Below, piece after piece: positions 45,288 to 54,116 of a stretch of 64,000 bases of DNA; position 1 is the first letter of the stretch, and each line of letters begins with the position of its first letter. The stretch is from Haloferax massiliensis (GTDB taxonomy: Archaea; Halobacteriota; Halobacteria; Halobacteriales; Haloferacaceae), in NCBI RefSeq assembly GCF_001368915.1, contig NZ_CSTE01000001.1:261364-325363 (forward strand), given 5' to 3'. The notes below the pieces were generated by a model that saw only the letters and a list, made by a program, of their open reading frames with translations, did not search any database and was not told the DNA's origin. The translations under genes were made by a program, and so were the position numbers.

Positions 45288-45923
45288 ATGGAACGACGTA
45301 CCTTCCTGAAGAGCGTCGCCGCGACGGGAGCCCTCCTCACCACCGCCGGTTGTATGGGCGGTGGCTCCGAGTCACAGCCGACCGCGGGTAACGAGACGGG
45401 TAACGGTACCGGCGGGGAGACGACGACCGAGGCCGAACCGGCCGAGGTTCCGGACCCCGAACTCACCTTCCGCACGAACAGCGGCGTCCTCCGCGTCGTC
45501 CACATGGGCGGCGAGAAGATCACCGCCGACGAGACGAGCGAGGTCTACGTCGCCGTCGACGACGAGCGCGCCACGACGTGGGTCGACGACAGCGAAGAGA
45601 CCGAAGACTTCCCCGTCTCGGTCGGTAACTTCCAGAAAATCGAGTCCGCGGAGACCGGTTCGACGGTCGAAGTCGTCTGGGTCGGCACCGAGGGTGCCGA
45701 GGAAGTCCTCGCGACCCACGAAGTCGCCGCCGAGGGGACCGCGACCACGACGACTGCGAACGAGACGACCACAAACGAAACGACGACGAACGGGACGACT
45801 ACGACGACGTCCACGAACGAGACCGCGATGAACGAGACGGCGACGACGACGACCGCCACCAACGAGACGGTCACGACGTCCGACGAGACGACCACGTCGT
45901 CGGGCAACGAGACCAGCAACTGA
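45288..45923 (+). CDS. Tat lipoprotein with pilin-like domain and glycosylated Thr/Asn tail
   Basis: 211 residues. TATA-like atatatac (about 45259) precedes the ATG by roughly 25 bases. The Tat signal (ERRTFLKSVAATGALLTTAGC) has a lipobox. The mature part holds one small beta domain with LTFRTNSGVLRVVHMGGEKITADETSEVYVAVDD, close to the conserved C-terminal domain of archaeal type IV pilins (HxGGexl). The tail (about 150-211) is a Thr/Asn repeat with sequons NET and NGT at many places, probably heavily N- and O-glycosylated at the cell surface. Confidence 0.75.
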   Translation: MERRTFLKSVAATGALLTTAGCMGGGSESQPTAGNETGNGTGGETTTEAEPAEVPDPELTFRTNSGVLRVVHMGGEKITADETSEVYVAVDDERATTWVDDSEETEDFPVSVGNFQKIESAETGSTVEVVWVGTEGAEEVLATHEVAAEGTATTTTANETTTNETTTNGTTTTTSTNETAMNETATTTTATNETVTTSDETTTSSGNETSN

Positions 45924-46061
45924 GCAACGCGACTGACGCCGGCGCGGACACCGGCGTCGGACGCGGCGGGACTTTTTTCGACTCGAACGGGGTTCGATAT
46001 TCGCGCGGCCACGCCCGAAGCGACGGGACCGCGACCCCCCGCGGGCCGGGGTGGGACGGAC

Positions 46062-47039
46062 TCAGTCGTCGGTCGGCAGGGCGTCCGAGTCGGTCGCCGG
46101 TTCGGGCGCGACGAGGCCGGCGCGGACGCCGAAGCGACGAGCCAGCGGGCCGAGCGCGTCGCGCTTCATGAACGCGAAGCCGAGGAGGATGAGCGCGAAG
46201 CCGGAGACGGTGACGGGGCCGATGCGCTCGCCGAGGAACGCCCAGCCTGAAACGGCGGCGACGACCGGCGTGACGTAGTTGACGAGGCTGATTTCGACAG
46301 CGCCGATGCGGTCGAGCAGGACGAAGTAGGCGATGAAGCCGACGGCGCTGCACAGCACGGCCAAAAAGAGCAGCGCGGCGACGACGAGCGGTGACCACGC
46401 CACGCTCGCGAGGCCGGGTTCGCCGAGGACGGGGCTCGTGACGTGGAGCATGCCCGCGCCGAGGAGCATCATCCACGCCTGCATCGCGACGACGGGCGGA
46501 TTTCCGGGGAGGCGCTTGACGAGCACCGAGCCGAACGCCCACGCCGCGGCGGCGAGAAACAGCAGGACGACGCCGAGGAGTTGGCCGCCGACCGACCCCG
46601 AGGCGAGGGCGATGACCACCGTTCCGGCCAGCCCCAGCAGGACGCCGAGGAAGCCGAACGCGTCGAGGCGCTCCTCGGGCAGCATCGGCCACGCGAAAAA
46701 CGGCGTGAGGACGGGCGCGAGGCTGATGACGATGGCCGAGACGCCGCTCGTCACGTACCGCTGGCCGGAGAACAGAAGCGAGAAGTGCGCGCCGATGAGG
46801 AGCGCGCCGCCGACGAAGACGACGAGCCACTCGTCGCGGCCGCGGGGTCGCCAGTCCTCCGCCGCGAGCAGGCCGTAGACGAACAGCACGACGCCGGCCA
46901 CGTCGTACCGGAGGGCGGCGAACAGCACGGGCGGGAGGGCGTCGAGACCGACCTCGATGGCCATGAAGGAGGTCCCCCAGAGGACCGCGATGGTCGAAAA
47001 CAGTGCGAGCGTCCGATTCGTTTGCGTATTGAGAGACAC
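46062..47039 (-). CDS. EamA/DMT-family exporter
   Basis: 325 residues from the GTG at 47039 (MSLNTQTNRTLALFS); the upstream frame has poor coding character. Ten hydrophobic segments form two EamA repeats, with the typical ends ALRYDVAGVVLFVYGLLA and VTPVVAAVSGWAFLGERIGPVTVSGFALILLGF. Such drug/metabolite transporters usually export amino acids or small metabolites; the substrate is unknown. The C-terminal tail is short and acidic. Confidence 0.88.
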   Translation of the reverse strand: MSLNTQTNRTLALFSTIAVLWGTSFMAIEVGLDALPPVLFAALRYDVAGVVLFVYGLLAAEDWRPRGRDEWLVVFVGGALLIGAHFSLLFSGQRYVTSGVSAIVISLAPVLTPFFAWPMLPEERLDAFGFLGVLLGLAGTVVIALASGSVGGQLLGVVLLFLAAAAWAFGSVLVKRLPGNPPVVAMQAWMMLLGAGMLHVTSPVLGEPGLASVAWSPLVVAALLFLAVLCSAVGFIAYFVLLDRIGAVEISLVNYVTPVVAAVSGWAFLGERIGPVTVSGFALILLGFAFMKRDALGPLARRFGVRAGLVAPEPATDSDALPTDD

Positions 47040-47232
47040 GAGATATCGACCGGAGAGCCGGGTGTTGAAGCGGCTACCACGCCGCCGTACATCAAATTTC
47101 TCGGAGCCGAGATAGCACTCCACTCGGGACGTGTTGACAAACAGCGCTGTTCTGAGGTCTGTCGCCAAGCCGTGCCGCGACGACCCGACGAACAAAGTAA
47201 GCTAGTTACGCGCGCCCCGATAGAGACCGACC

Positions 47233-48516
47233 ATGAGCATCCTTGAGGACGCGCGAGCGCTCGCCGAGAGCGGGCCGGTCTGCGACGCCTGTCTGGGCCG
47301 GGCCTTCGCCGAGCGCAGTTTCGGGCTGACGAACGCCGAGCGAGGCAAGTCGCTCCGGGTCGCCGCCGCCCTCGACGACGACGAGCCGTACGAGGCCGTC
47401 GAGACCGAGGACTGCTGGGTCTGCGAGGGGGCCTGCGCCGAGTTCGACGACTGGGCGGAACGCTGTGCAGAGGCCATCGAGGACGTTGAGGTCGAGACGT
47501 ATCAGGTCGGCACCCGCGCGCCGCCGCTCGTCGAGGAGAACGAACTGCTCCTCCGCGAGGGCGCGGGCCTGCCCGAGGACGCCGGCGAACTGTTCAAATC
47601 CGAGTTCAACCGCGAGGTCGGAAAGCGGGTGGGCCGGCTCACCGGCACCGAGGTGGACTTCACCCGCCCGGACGTGCAGTTCCTCCTCGACATCGAGGCC
47701 GACACCGTCGAGGCGCAGCTCAACTCCGCGTTCGTCTACGGGCGCTACCGGAAGCTCGCCCGCGATATCCCGCAGACCGAGTGGCCATGCCGCGAGTGCG
47801 ACGGCTCGGGCTACAAGGGCAAAGAGCCGTGCGACTACTGCGGCGGCTCCGGCTACCTCTACGAGGACAGCGTCGAGGGCTTCGTCGCCCCCGTCGTGAC
47901 GGACGTGATGGACGGCGTCGACGCGAAGTTCCACGGCGCGGGCCGCGAGGACGTGGACGCGCTCATGCTCGGCACCGGCCGGCCGTTCGTGGTCGAAATC
48001 ATGGAGCCGCGTCGCCGCAGTATCGACGTGGAACAGCTCGAAGGCGACATCAACGCGATGGCCGACGGCGAAATCGAAGTCGAGGGGCTTCGGCTCGCCA
48101 CCTACGACATGGTCGAGCGCGTGAAGAAACTCGACGCGAGCAAGGAGTACCGCGCCGCCGTCGAGTTCGACGACGACGTGACCGACGAGGACCTGCAGGC
48201 CGCGCTTGACGAACTCACCGGCGCGACCATCGAGCAGTACACCCCGCACCGCGTCGACCACCGCCGCGCGAGCATCACCCGCACCCGCCACGTCTACGAC
48301 GCCACCGGCGACCTCGAAGACGCGCGCCACGCGACCGTCGAAATCCACGGCGAGGGCGGCCTCTACATCAAGGAACTGGTCTCCGGCGACGAGGGCCGAA
48401 CCAACCCGAGCCTCGCCGGCATCCTCGACACGGGCGCGGTCGTCACCGCGCTCGACGTCATCGCGGTCGAAGGCGAGGACGAACCGTTCGAGGACGACGA
48501 GTTCTTCAAGGACTGA
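47233..48516 (+). CDS. pus10: tRNA pseudouridine synthase Pus10
   Basis: 427 residues. The N-terminal zinc-type segment has CDACLGRAF and CWVCEGAC; a THUMP-like region follows; the catalytic part contains the conserved EDVDALMLGTGRPFVVEIMEP, where the Asp is the nucleophile. A second Cys cluster (CRECDGSG...CDYCGGSG, about 190-212) has DnaJ-like spacing. Pus10 forms pseudouridine 54 and 55 in archaeal tRNA; TrmY (34899-35495) then methylates position 54. The next gene, rnhB, is 77 bases downstream. Confidence 0.92.
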   Translation: MSILEDARALAESGPVCDACLGRAFAERSFGLTNAERGKSLRVAAALDDDEPYEAVETEDCWVCEGACAEFDDWAERCAEAIEDVEVETYQVGTRAPPLVEENELLLREGAGLPEDAGELFKSEFNREVGKRVGRLTGTEVDFTRPDVQFLLDIEADTVEAQLNSAFVYGRYRKLARDIPQTEWPCRECDGSGYKGKEPCDYCGGSGYLYEDSVEGFVAPVVTDVMDGVDAKFHGAGREDVDALMLGTGRPFVVEIMEPRRRSIDVEQLEGDINAMADGEIEVEGLRLATYDMVERVKKLDASKEYRAAVEFDDDVTDEDLQAALDELTGATIEQYTPHRVDHRRASITRTRHVYDATGDLEDARHATVEIHGEGGLYIKELVSGDEGRTNPSLAGILDTGAVVTALDVIAVEGEDEPFEDDEFFKD

Positions 48517-48593
48517 AACGAGACCCCGGGACCTCCCACGGGCGTCGTCGCGGACCGCAACCTCTAATTCTCCACCCCAAGACCCGACCAGAT

Positions 48594-49241
48594 ATGCACA
48601 TCGGCGTCGACGAGGCCGGAAAGGGACCCGTGTTGGGTCCGATGGTCGCCACGGCGGTCCGGGCGGACCCCGACGCCCTCCCGGACGGAATCGCCGACTC
48701 GAAGCGACTCGCTCCCGAGCGGCGCGAGGAACTCGCCGCGACACTCCGGGAGCGCGACGACATCGACGTCGGCGTCGCGTTCGTCGAACCGGAGACCATC
48801 GACGACCCCGAGACGGACATGAACCTGCTGACCGTCCGGGCGCAGGTCGAGGCGGCCGCCGACGTCGCCGTCGAAGCCGACGAGCTCGTCTGCGACGCGG
48901 GCGACGTGAACGAGTCCAGATTCGGCCGCCGCGTCCGCGAGGGGCTGGCCGAGTCGGGCGTCGAAGTCGAGGTCCACGCCCAGCACCGCGCGGACGACGA
49001 ACACGCCATCGTCGGCGCGGCGAGCGTCGTGGCGAAGGTCGAACGCGACCGGCGGGTCGAGGCCATCGCCGACGAGTACGGCGAGGTGGGAAGCGGCTAC
49101 CCGAGCGACGGAACCACCCGCGAGTTCCTGCGGGAGTACGTCCGCGAACACGGAATCCTGCCGGACTGCGCGCGGAAGTCGTGGTCCACCTGCGCCGACC
49201 TCATGGCCGCCCACGAACAGTCGTCGCTGGGGGACTTCTGA
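48594..49241 (+). CDS. rnhB: ribonuclease HII
   Basis: 215 residues. Motif DEAGKGPVLGP (6-16) gives the first Asp-Glu pair, VCDAGDVN the third acidic residue and ADDEHAIVGAASVVAKVERD the fourth region; GSGYPSD is conserved. RNase HII cuts RNA in RNA-DNA hybrids, including single ribonucleotides. It is acidic like other halophilic enzymes. TATA-like element is not clear, so read-through from pus10 is likely. Confidence 0.93.
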   Translation: MHIGVDEAGKGPVLGPMVATAVRADPDALPDGIADSKRLAPERREELAATLRERDDIDVGVAFVEPETIDDPETDMNLLTVRAQVEAAADVAVEADELVCDAGDVNESRFGRRVREGLAESGVEVEVHAQHRADDEHAIVGAASVVAKVERDRRVEAIADEYGEVGSGYPSDGTTREFLREYVREHGILPDCARKSWSTCADLMAAHEQSSLGDF

Positions 49242-49310
49242 GGCGTCGCGGGACCGGCGGTCGAAAAAGTGGAGGGTCGGGGTGGTTCGAAAACGGGTCG
49301 CTGAGCGGGG

Positions 49311-49538
49311 CTACCGCATCTCGGCGAGCGCGACGTACCCGCCTTCCTGCGCGGAGAGCCACGTCGTCAGCAACTCGTCTTCGGAGAGTCCTGCGGGGAA
49401 GATGGTGCACTCGTCAGGTGCGTCGTCGTACGGGGCGACGATGGCGACGAACTCCTCGTCGTCCCCGGCGGACCGCCGCGAGGCGTCCGGCCGGGTCGTC
49501 GCGTCCGTCTCGTCGTGTCGAACTGTCGTGTCGTCCAT
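49311..49538 (-). CDS. small haloarchaeal protein, DUF7511-like
   Basis: 75 residues. The first third is charged and disordered (RHDETDATTRPDASRRSAGDD). The rest, VAIVAPYDDAPDECTIFPAGLSEDELLTTWLSAQEGGYVALAEMR, is a compact domain found in many small haloarchaeal proteins, which I recall as DUF7511. It has one Cys and no membrane or DNA-binding motif. It is convergent with rnhB. Role unknown. Confidence 0.7.
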   Translation of the reverse strand: MDDTTVRHDETDATTRPDASRRSAGDDEEFVAIVAPYDDAPDECTIFPAGLSEDELLTTWLSAQEGGYVALAEMR

Positions 49539-49833
49539 GAGTGGAGTGCGTGCACCGTGATTACCGACGGGCGGCGGTTGCTTGGTTGCCGCTTCAAGCA
49601 GTGTTTTATAGGCAGTCTATATGATTCTATCGGCGACTACTCCCCGGCGGGGACGATCGAAACCGCCGCCGTCTCTCGATTCTGAAATTGGGAACAGTCG
49701 GTCGGGTACGGGGGTATCAACTGCGAGAATCGCCGAGGCTACCCGAGCGTGCGGAATCGGCGGTTCGCAGTGCCCGAGGTCGGAGTCGTACCGGACGGGA
49801 GAAAGAGACGCGTCGGCCGGAGTGGGGTCGGCC

Positions 49834-51405
49834 TCAGCGGTCCTCGGTCAGGAGGAGTCGGAGGATGTCACCGTACGCCGGGCGGGTGACGAGCACGCCG
49901 ACGATGACGCCGAGGATGGTGAAGATGGCGAAGCCCTGCAGGTCGCCGAGCGAGAGCACGGCGAGCGGGCTCATGGCGATGATGGTCGTCGCGGCGGCCG
50001 CGCCGATGACCCAGAAGGCCCGGCGGAACCGCGACTGGAAGACCTTGCGCGAGGTCACGGAGCCCTCGGCCATCACCTCGTCGGCGATGATGATGAGGTC
50101 GTCCACCCCGGTCCCGATGACGGCGATGAAGCCGGCGATGACAGAGAGGTCCAGCGGGTAGCCGATGGCGGCGGCGAACCCGAGGAGGATGTACACCTCC
50201 GAGAGGCCGGTGACGATCATCGGCAGGGCGACCTGCGGTTTGCCGTAGCGGACGAAGACGACGCCGGCGACCGCGAGCACCGCGATGATACCCGTGATGA
50301 GCGAGTCGAACTTGAAGCTCTCACCCTGGCTCGGGGAGATGTACGACGAGGTGCCGCTGTCCTCGCCCGAGAGGTCGAGGCTGGCCGGCAGCGCGCCGGC
50401 GCGGAGGTTGATGGCGATTTCCTGTGCCTCGGACGTGTTGCGCGTCTGGAGCTGGAAGCTCGGCGCGCCGGCCCACTCGCCGGCCCGCATGGAGTCCGCG
50501 AGTCCGGGGCTCATCCCGAAGGCGTTGACGACCTCGCCGTTGACGACGAGGAGGAGACAGCCCTCGGTCGTGTTCTCGCCGCCGTCTTCCATGTAGGTAC
50601 ACCGCGTCCCGCCGGGTTGGGCGAGGCCGGTATCCTGAACTGCCGTCTGGAACTCCGGTGCGGGCTCGTCGCGGACGGAGACGGGGACGAACGCCCCGCT
50701 TCCCGTCTGGGACTCCTGTGCGGTCCCGATGGAGGTGAAGTCGGCCTGCGTCAGGACGGCCTCGCGCGTCTCGTAGGTCCGCGTGCCGTTCTGCGAGGTC
50801 GGGTAGTAGATGTCGATCTGGACCGTCCCGCGCTCGCCGACGAGGTCGACGACGTCGGACTGGTCGCGGTTGGGGACCTCGACGAGGACGAAGTGCTCGC
50901 CCGTCGCCGTGGTCACCTGCTGGACCGTCCCGCCGGAGAGGCCGGCCTCGTTGATCTTCGACTGGAGGACGCGGACCGTCTCGGCTCGGGTCGTCGCGGT
51001 GACGCCGTCTCTGACCTCGCCGTGGCCGTAGCCAGCGGCGTCGAGCGCGGCGCTCAGGTCGTCGGTCGTGACGTTCTCGATGGTCGCTTCGACCGTGTTG
51101 GACTCCGCGCCAGTGCGTGCGATGACGTCAGCGGCGTCGGCGCCCGCTATCTGGGCGGCGACCTCCCGTTCGACGACGCGCTCGGAGTCGCCGTTGAACT
51201 CGACGTCCTCGGCGGTGACGCCGACGAGCGGCGCGCGAATGCGCGTCCCGCCGTCGAGTTGGAGACCGAACTGGAGGTTCGTCGCGCTGTCGTCCTCGCC
51301 GACCGGGGACTGGTTGCCCATCGTCGGCGAGAAGAGGGCGAACGTCGAAAACAGGATGGCCACGACGAGGAAGATGACCCGCCAGTTGTCGCGGAGCGTG
51401 CTCAT
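49834..51405 (-). CDS. secD: preprotein translocase accessory subunit SecD
   Basis: 523 residues. The first helix (VIFLVVAILFSTFALF) is followed by a large extracytoplasmic domain (about 35-300) with LQLDGGTRIRAPLVGVT, and by five more helices with the SecD/RND motif VIAGFIAVIGTGVDDLIIIADEV. With SecF it uses ion gradients to help protein release at the Sec pore. Its GTG/ATG start overlaps the secF stop by four bases. The archaeal proteins lack the long bacterial middle region, as here. Confidence 0.93.
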   Translation of the reverse strand: MSTLRDNWRVIFLVVAILFSTFALFSPTMGNQSPVGEDDSATNLQFGLQLDGGTRIRAPLVGVTAEDVEFNGDSERVVEREVAAQIAGADAADVIARTGAESNTVEATIENVTTDDLSAALDAAGYGHGEVRDGVTATTRAETVRVLQSKINEAGLSGGTVQQVTTATGEHFVLVEVPNRDQSDVVDLVGERGTVQIDIYYPTSQNGTRTYETREAVLTQADFTSIGTAQESQTGSGAFVPVSVRDEPAPEFQTAVQDTGLAQPGGTRCTYMEDGGENTTEGCLLLVVNGEVVNAFGMSPGLADSMRAGEWAGAPSFQLQTRNTSEAQEIAINLRAGALPASLDLSGEDSGTSSYISPSQGESFKFDSLITGIIAVLAVAGVVFVRYGKPQVALPMIVTGLSEVYILLGFAAAIGYPLDLSVIAGFIAVIGTGVDDLIIIADEVMAEGSVTSRKVFQSRFRRAFWVIGAAAATTIIAMSPLAVLSLGDLQGFAIFTILGVIVGVLVTRPAYGDILRLLLTEDR

Positions 51406-52265
51406 CGGGCCACCCCCTCGAACTTGTACCAGCGAAGGAGGGTCACGTTCAGCATGTAGGTGTTCATCAGGTCGGCGGTGAGACCGAACACGAGGACCGT
51501 GCCGATGGCGGCGAGCAGTTGAATCCCGAACAGCGTCGCCGTGATGGTCATGACGATCATCGCCGCGATGGACGTGAGCGTCATGGTCACGCCGGTCCGC
51601 ATGGCGCGCGCGGTGGACTCGTAGAAGTCACCGGAGCGCCGGAGGACGTGGTTGTTCAGGAGGATGTCCGAGTCCACCGAGTACCCGATGAGCATCAGGA
51701 GGGCCGCGACGGTCCCCAGCGACAGTTCGATGCCGAAGAGGTTCATCAGCGCCACCGGGATGACGATGTCGGAGAACGCCGAGAGGACGACCGCGATGGA
51801 GGGGACAAAGGAGCGGAACATGGCGAACACGAGGACGCTCATGCCCGCGAAGGCGACCGCGAGGCCGCCGAGGGCGAGCAGTTGCGTCTCGCCGCCGAAG
51901 TTGGCCGACACGGCGTCGATAGACCTGACTTCGAAGCCGGCGTCTTCGGCCTGCGTCTGGAGTTCGCTCGACGTCGCGCTCCCCGACTGGAACGTCACGA
52001 CGTACGTCCCGTCGGCCGCGACGGAGCGAATCGACTCGGGCTGGCTGTCGAAGGCCGCGGCGACCTCGCTTTGCGGGGCATCCGTTGCGATGCGGAGTTC
52101 GGTACCGCCGGTGAAGTCGACGCCCGGATTCACCGGCGCACCAGTCGCGACGTACCACCCTCCGATGACCAGTAGGGCCACCGCGAGGACCGCGAGGGGG
52201 ACGGCCGCGAGTTGGCGATTCGTGTACCGGGTGTAGTCTACCTCCGGTACCGTAAACTCAACCAT
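51402..52265 (-). CDS. secF: preprotein translocase accessory subunit SecF
   Basis: 287 residues from the ATG at 52265 (MVEFTVPEVDYTRYTNRQL). The first helix (LAAVPLAVLAVALLVIGGWYVA) leads to the extracytoplasmic domain with PVNPGVDFTGGTELRI, a SecF hallmark; five helices follow, with LLMLIGYSVDSDILLNNHV. It is translated just before secD and both form the SecDF complex. It is divergent from the gene at 52393 across a 127-base promoter region. Confidence 0.93.
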   Translation of the reverse strand: MVEFTVPEVDYTRYTNRQLAAVPLAVLAVALLVIGGWYVATGAPVNPGVDFTGGTELRIATDAPQSEVAAAFDSQPESIRSVAADGTYVVTFQSGSATSSELQTQAEDAGFEVRSIDAVSANFGGETQLLALGGLAVAFAGMSVLVFAMFRSFVPSIAVVLSAFSDIVIPVALMNLFGIELSLGTVAALLMLIGYSVDSDILLNNHVLRRSGDFYESTARAMRTGVTMTLTSIAAMIVMTITATLFGIQLLAAIGTVLVFGLTADLMNTYMLNVTLLRWYKFEGVAR

Positions 52266-52392
52266 GGGTTGCGGTCCTGAGCGGTGCGGAATAAGGTTTC
52301 TTATCCGCGGACGGTTTCGGCCGCGGCGCGGTCTGGCGAGCGCCCGACGAACCCGCGACAGGCCCATAGTCGTTGGCCGACAATCGTGAACT

Positions 52393-52734
52393 ATGACGAC
52401 CGACCAGACGGCGACCCGCGTGGTCGTCTCCTTTCCCGACGAACTCAGCGCGTGGGGCCGCGACCAGCTGACCACGGACCATTTCGTGACCTACCTGCGG
52501 CGGGTCCACGGGGACGCCGCGCCGGGCGACGAGTGGGAGGAGTTCCTCGACGTGGGCTGTTGCGGCGACGCGCTGACGCTGACGCTCCGCGTGGAGGAAC
52601 TCGACCCGGCGGGCGCGACCCGCATCGGCGGGGAGACGACGGTCGAGTTCGTCGAGCGCGAGGGGAGCGTCCACGGCGGGTGGTGCGTCCAGAGCGCGGA
52701 CGGTCCCGTCTCCTCGACCGGAAAACAGCGGTAG
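52393..52734 (+). CDS. haloarchaeal protein of unknown function
   Basis: 113 residues. Soluble and acidic, with TRVVVSFPDELSAWGRDQLTTDHFVTYLRRVHG, then a Cys pair in FLDVGCCGDALTLTLRVEEL and a C-terminal beta-rich stretch (VEFVEREGSVHGGWCVQ). The three Cys residues could bind a metal or form a disulfide, but no known motif is matched. It lies divergent from secF. Similar small proteins are common in haloarchaea. Confidence 0.7.
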   Translation: MTTDQTATRVVVSFPDELSAWGRDQLTTDHFVTYLRRVHGDAAPGDEWEEFLDVGCCGDALTLTLRVEELDPAGATRIGGETTVEFVEREGSVHGGWCVQSADGPVSSTGKQR

Positions 52735-52779
52735 CGGGAGCGCGAGAAGACGAGCGGGGGCGAGCAGAAAAGACCCGGC

Positions 52780-53277
52780 TCAGGGCATGTAGCGGACCGC
52801 GACGACGCCCGGTTGCGAGCGGATTTCGACGCGGTTCACGTCGAGTCTGGCGGCCCGCGACAGCAGGCCCTCTCTGTCGTCGAGGATGTCGTCGACGGCC
52901 TGTTCGGTCATGTCGTCGGGGACCGACAGGACGTGAATCTCGCCGGTGCCGGCGCGTTCCTCGCGGACGAGTTCGCCGTCGGGGTTGTCGGCGGCGATGT
53001 CGCGGGAGTTCGTCGTCGGCGACTCGGTGGAGCGCTCGACGGAGACGGTCCAGCGCGACTCGACTTCGACGAGTTGCCACGAGACGTTCATCGGCGGGTC
53101 GGGCGCGACGGTCCCGCGGACGGCTTCGTCCTCGGAGACGCCGGGGTTCGACGAGAGCGCGTGGACCTGCCCGGAGTGAACGTCCTTCAGGACGGCCGAC
53201 TCCTCGTCGGCGGCGGTGACGAGAAAGGTTCCCGTTCGCTCGGACTCGGACTCGGTCTCGGACTCGGACTCGGTCAT
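52780..53277 (-). CDS. haloarchaeal protein, DUF5812-like
   Basis: 165 residues from the ATG at 53277. After a Glu/Ser-rich start (MTESESETESESERTG), the conserved part reads TFLVTAADEESAVLKDVHSGQVHALSSNPGVSEDEAVRGTVAPDPPMNVSW, the pattern I recall as DUF5812. It continues with EIHVLSVPDDMTEQAVDDI and a final beta segment (VEIRSQPGVVAVRYMP). No enzyme motif is seen. It is convergent with the gene at 52393 and divergent from the acetyltransferase gene. Confidence 0.72.
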   Translation of the reverse strand: MTESESETESESERTGTFLVTAADEESAVLKDVHSGQVHALSSNPGVSEDEAVRGTVAPDPPMNVSWQLVEVESRWTVSVERSTESPTTNSRDIAADNPDGELVREERAGTGEIHVLSVPDDMTEQAVDDILDDREGLLSRAARLDVNRVEIRSQPGVVAVRYMP

Positions 53278-53389
53278 CACCCGCTGTAAGCCACCGGGCC
53301 TTTTCCCCGTTTCGGGCGCTTCCGGCCGTGTGGCACCGATACCCACGGCGACGGTGGGCTTTTCTCGCGGCGCTCCGACGCGACTGGCG

Positions 53390-53989
53390 ATGCCCGCGCT
53401 CTGGCGGTTGACCCGGACCGAGACGGCCCGCCGCGTCTACGACGCGCTCAAGGCCCGCGGACTCACGGCGACGCAGATGGACGAGTACGTCGCGGACGCC
53501 GACGCGGCGGACGCCGACCGCGACCCCCCGGGGGGAGTCGAGATTCGCGCGCTCGACCCCGAGGACGCGCGCCGGTTCGAGGCACGCTACGACGCGTTTT
53601 CCGAACTTCGAGACGACGAGACGGCGGTGTGCGCGTTCGATGGTGAGGCAGACGAGGAACCTGCGCTCGTCGGCTACCTCTTTCTCGGCGACCCCGGTCT
53701 GACGTACCACGTCCGCCCGCTGGAGGCCGACGTGACCGTCCCCGGCGGCTACGTCCGCCGGGTGTTCGTCGCGCCCGAGGCGCGGAACCGCGGCATCGCC
53801 ACCGCGCTCGTCTCGCGGGCCGTCGCGGTTGCCGCCGGGCAGGGGGCTGAGACGGTCCACGCGCTCGTCGCCCGCGACAACCGACCCTCGCAGTGGACTT
53901 TCGGGAGCGTCGGCTTCCGAGTCGCCCGCACCCGAGCGTACTACCGGGTCGGCCCGTGGCGACGCCGGCGCGTCAAACCGCGTCCATAG
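53390..53989 (+). CDS. GNAT-family acetyltransferase
   Basis: 199 residues from the ATG at 53390. The N-terminal helix (MPALWRLTRTETARRVYDALKARGL) is followed by the GNAT core, with the acetyl-CoA loop VRRVFVAPEARNRGIATALVSRAV and ALVARDNRPSQWTFGSVGFRVARTRAYYRVG. It transfers acetyl groups from acetyl-CoA to an unknown amine (protein or small molecule). The tail is Arg-rich (RRRRVKPRP). Confidence 0.83.
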   Translation: MPALWRLTRTETARRVYDALKARGLTATQMDEYVADADAADADRDPPGGVEIRALDPEDARRFEARYDAFSELRDDETAVCAFDGEADEEPALVGYLFLGDPGLTYHVRPLEADVTVPGGYVRRVFVAPEARNRGIATALVSRAVAVAAGQGAETVHALVARDNRPSQWTFGSVGFRVARTRAYYRVGPWRRRRVKPRP

Positions 53990-54035
53990 CGGTACAGAGC
54001 GCTCAGTTCCGTCCCGAGCGCTCCGTTCGGGAACC

Positions 54036-54087
54036 CAGATATATAGATATTTGATTTATATATACTATAGCGATTAAATTTATACTC
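54036..54087 (+). promoter_or_regulatory. AT-rich promoter region of the phosphatidyltransferase operon
   Basis: About 50 bases are nearly all A or T, with atatatagatat, ttatatatactatag and taaatttatac. The last, near 54075-54085, lies about 35 bases before the ATG at 54117 and is the best TATA box. The extended AT tract may also bind regulators. Confidence 0.5.
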
Positions 54088-54116
54088 AATCGGCCGAGTG
54101 TGTCGGACAGATAGGC

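Noticed and set aside
45730-45910. Low-complexity acg/acc-rich stretch as a possible DNA repeat
   Set aside because: It encodes the Thr/Asn tail of the lipoprotein in frame, so it needs no separate explanation.
46975-47195. Longer N-terminus of the EamA exporter (from 47195)
   Set aside because: The extra 50 residues have no exporter similarity and are Arg/Cys/Ser-rich; the GTG at 47039 gives the normal family start.
49621-51459. A 612-codon forward frame
   Set aside because: It is antisense to secD; its composition is that of a shadow frame.
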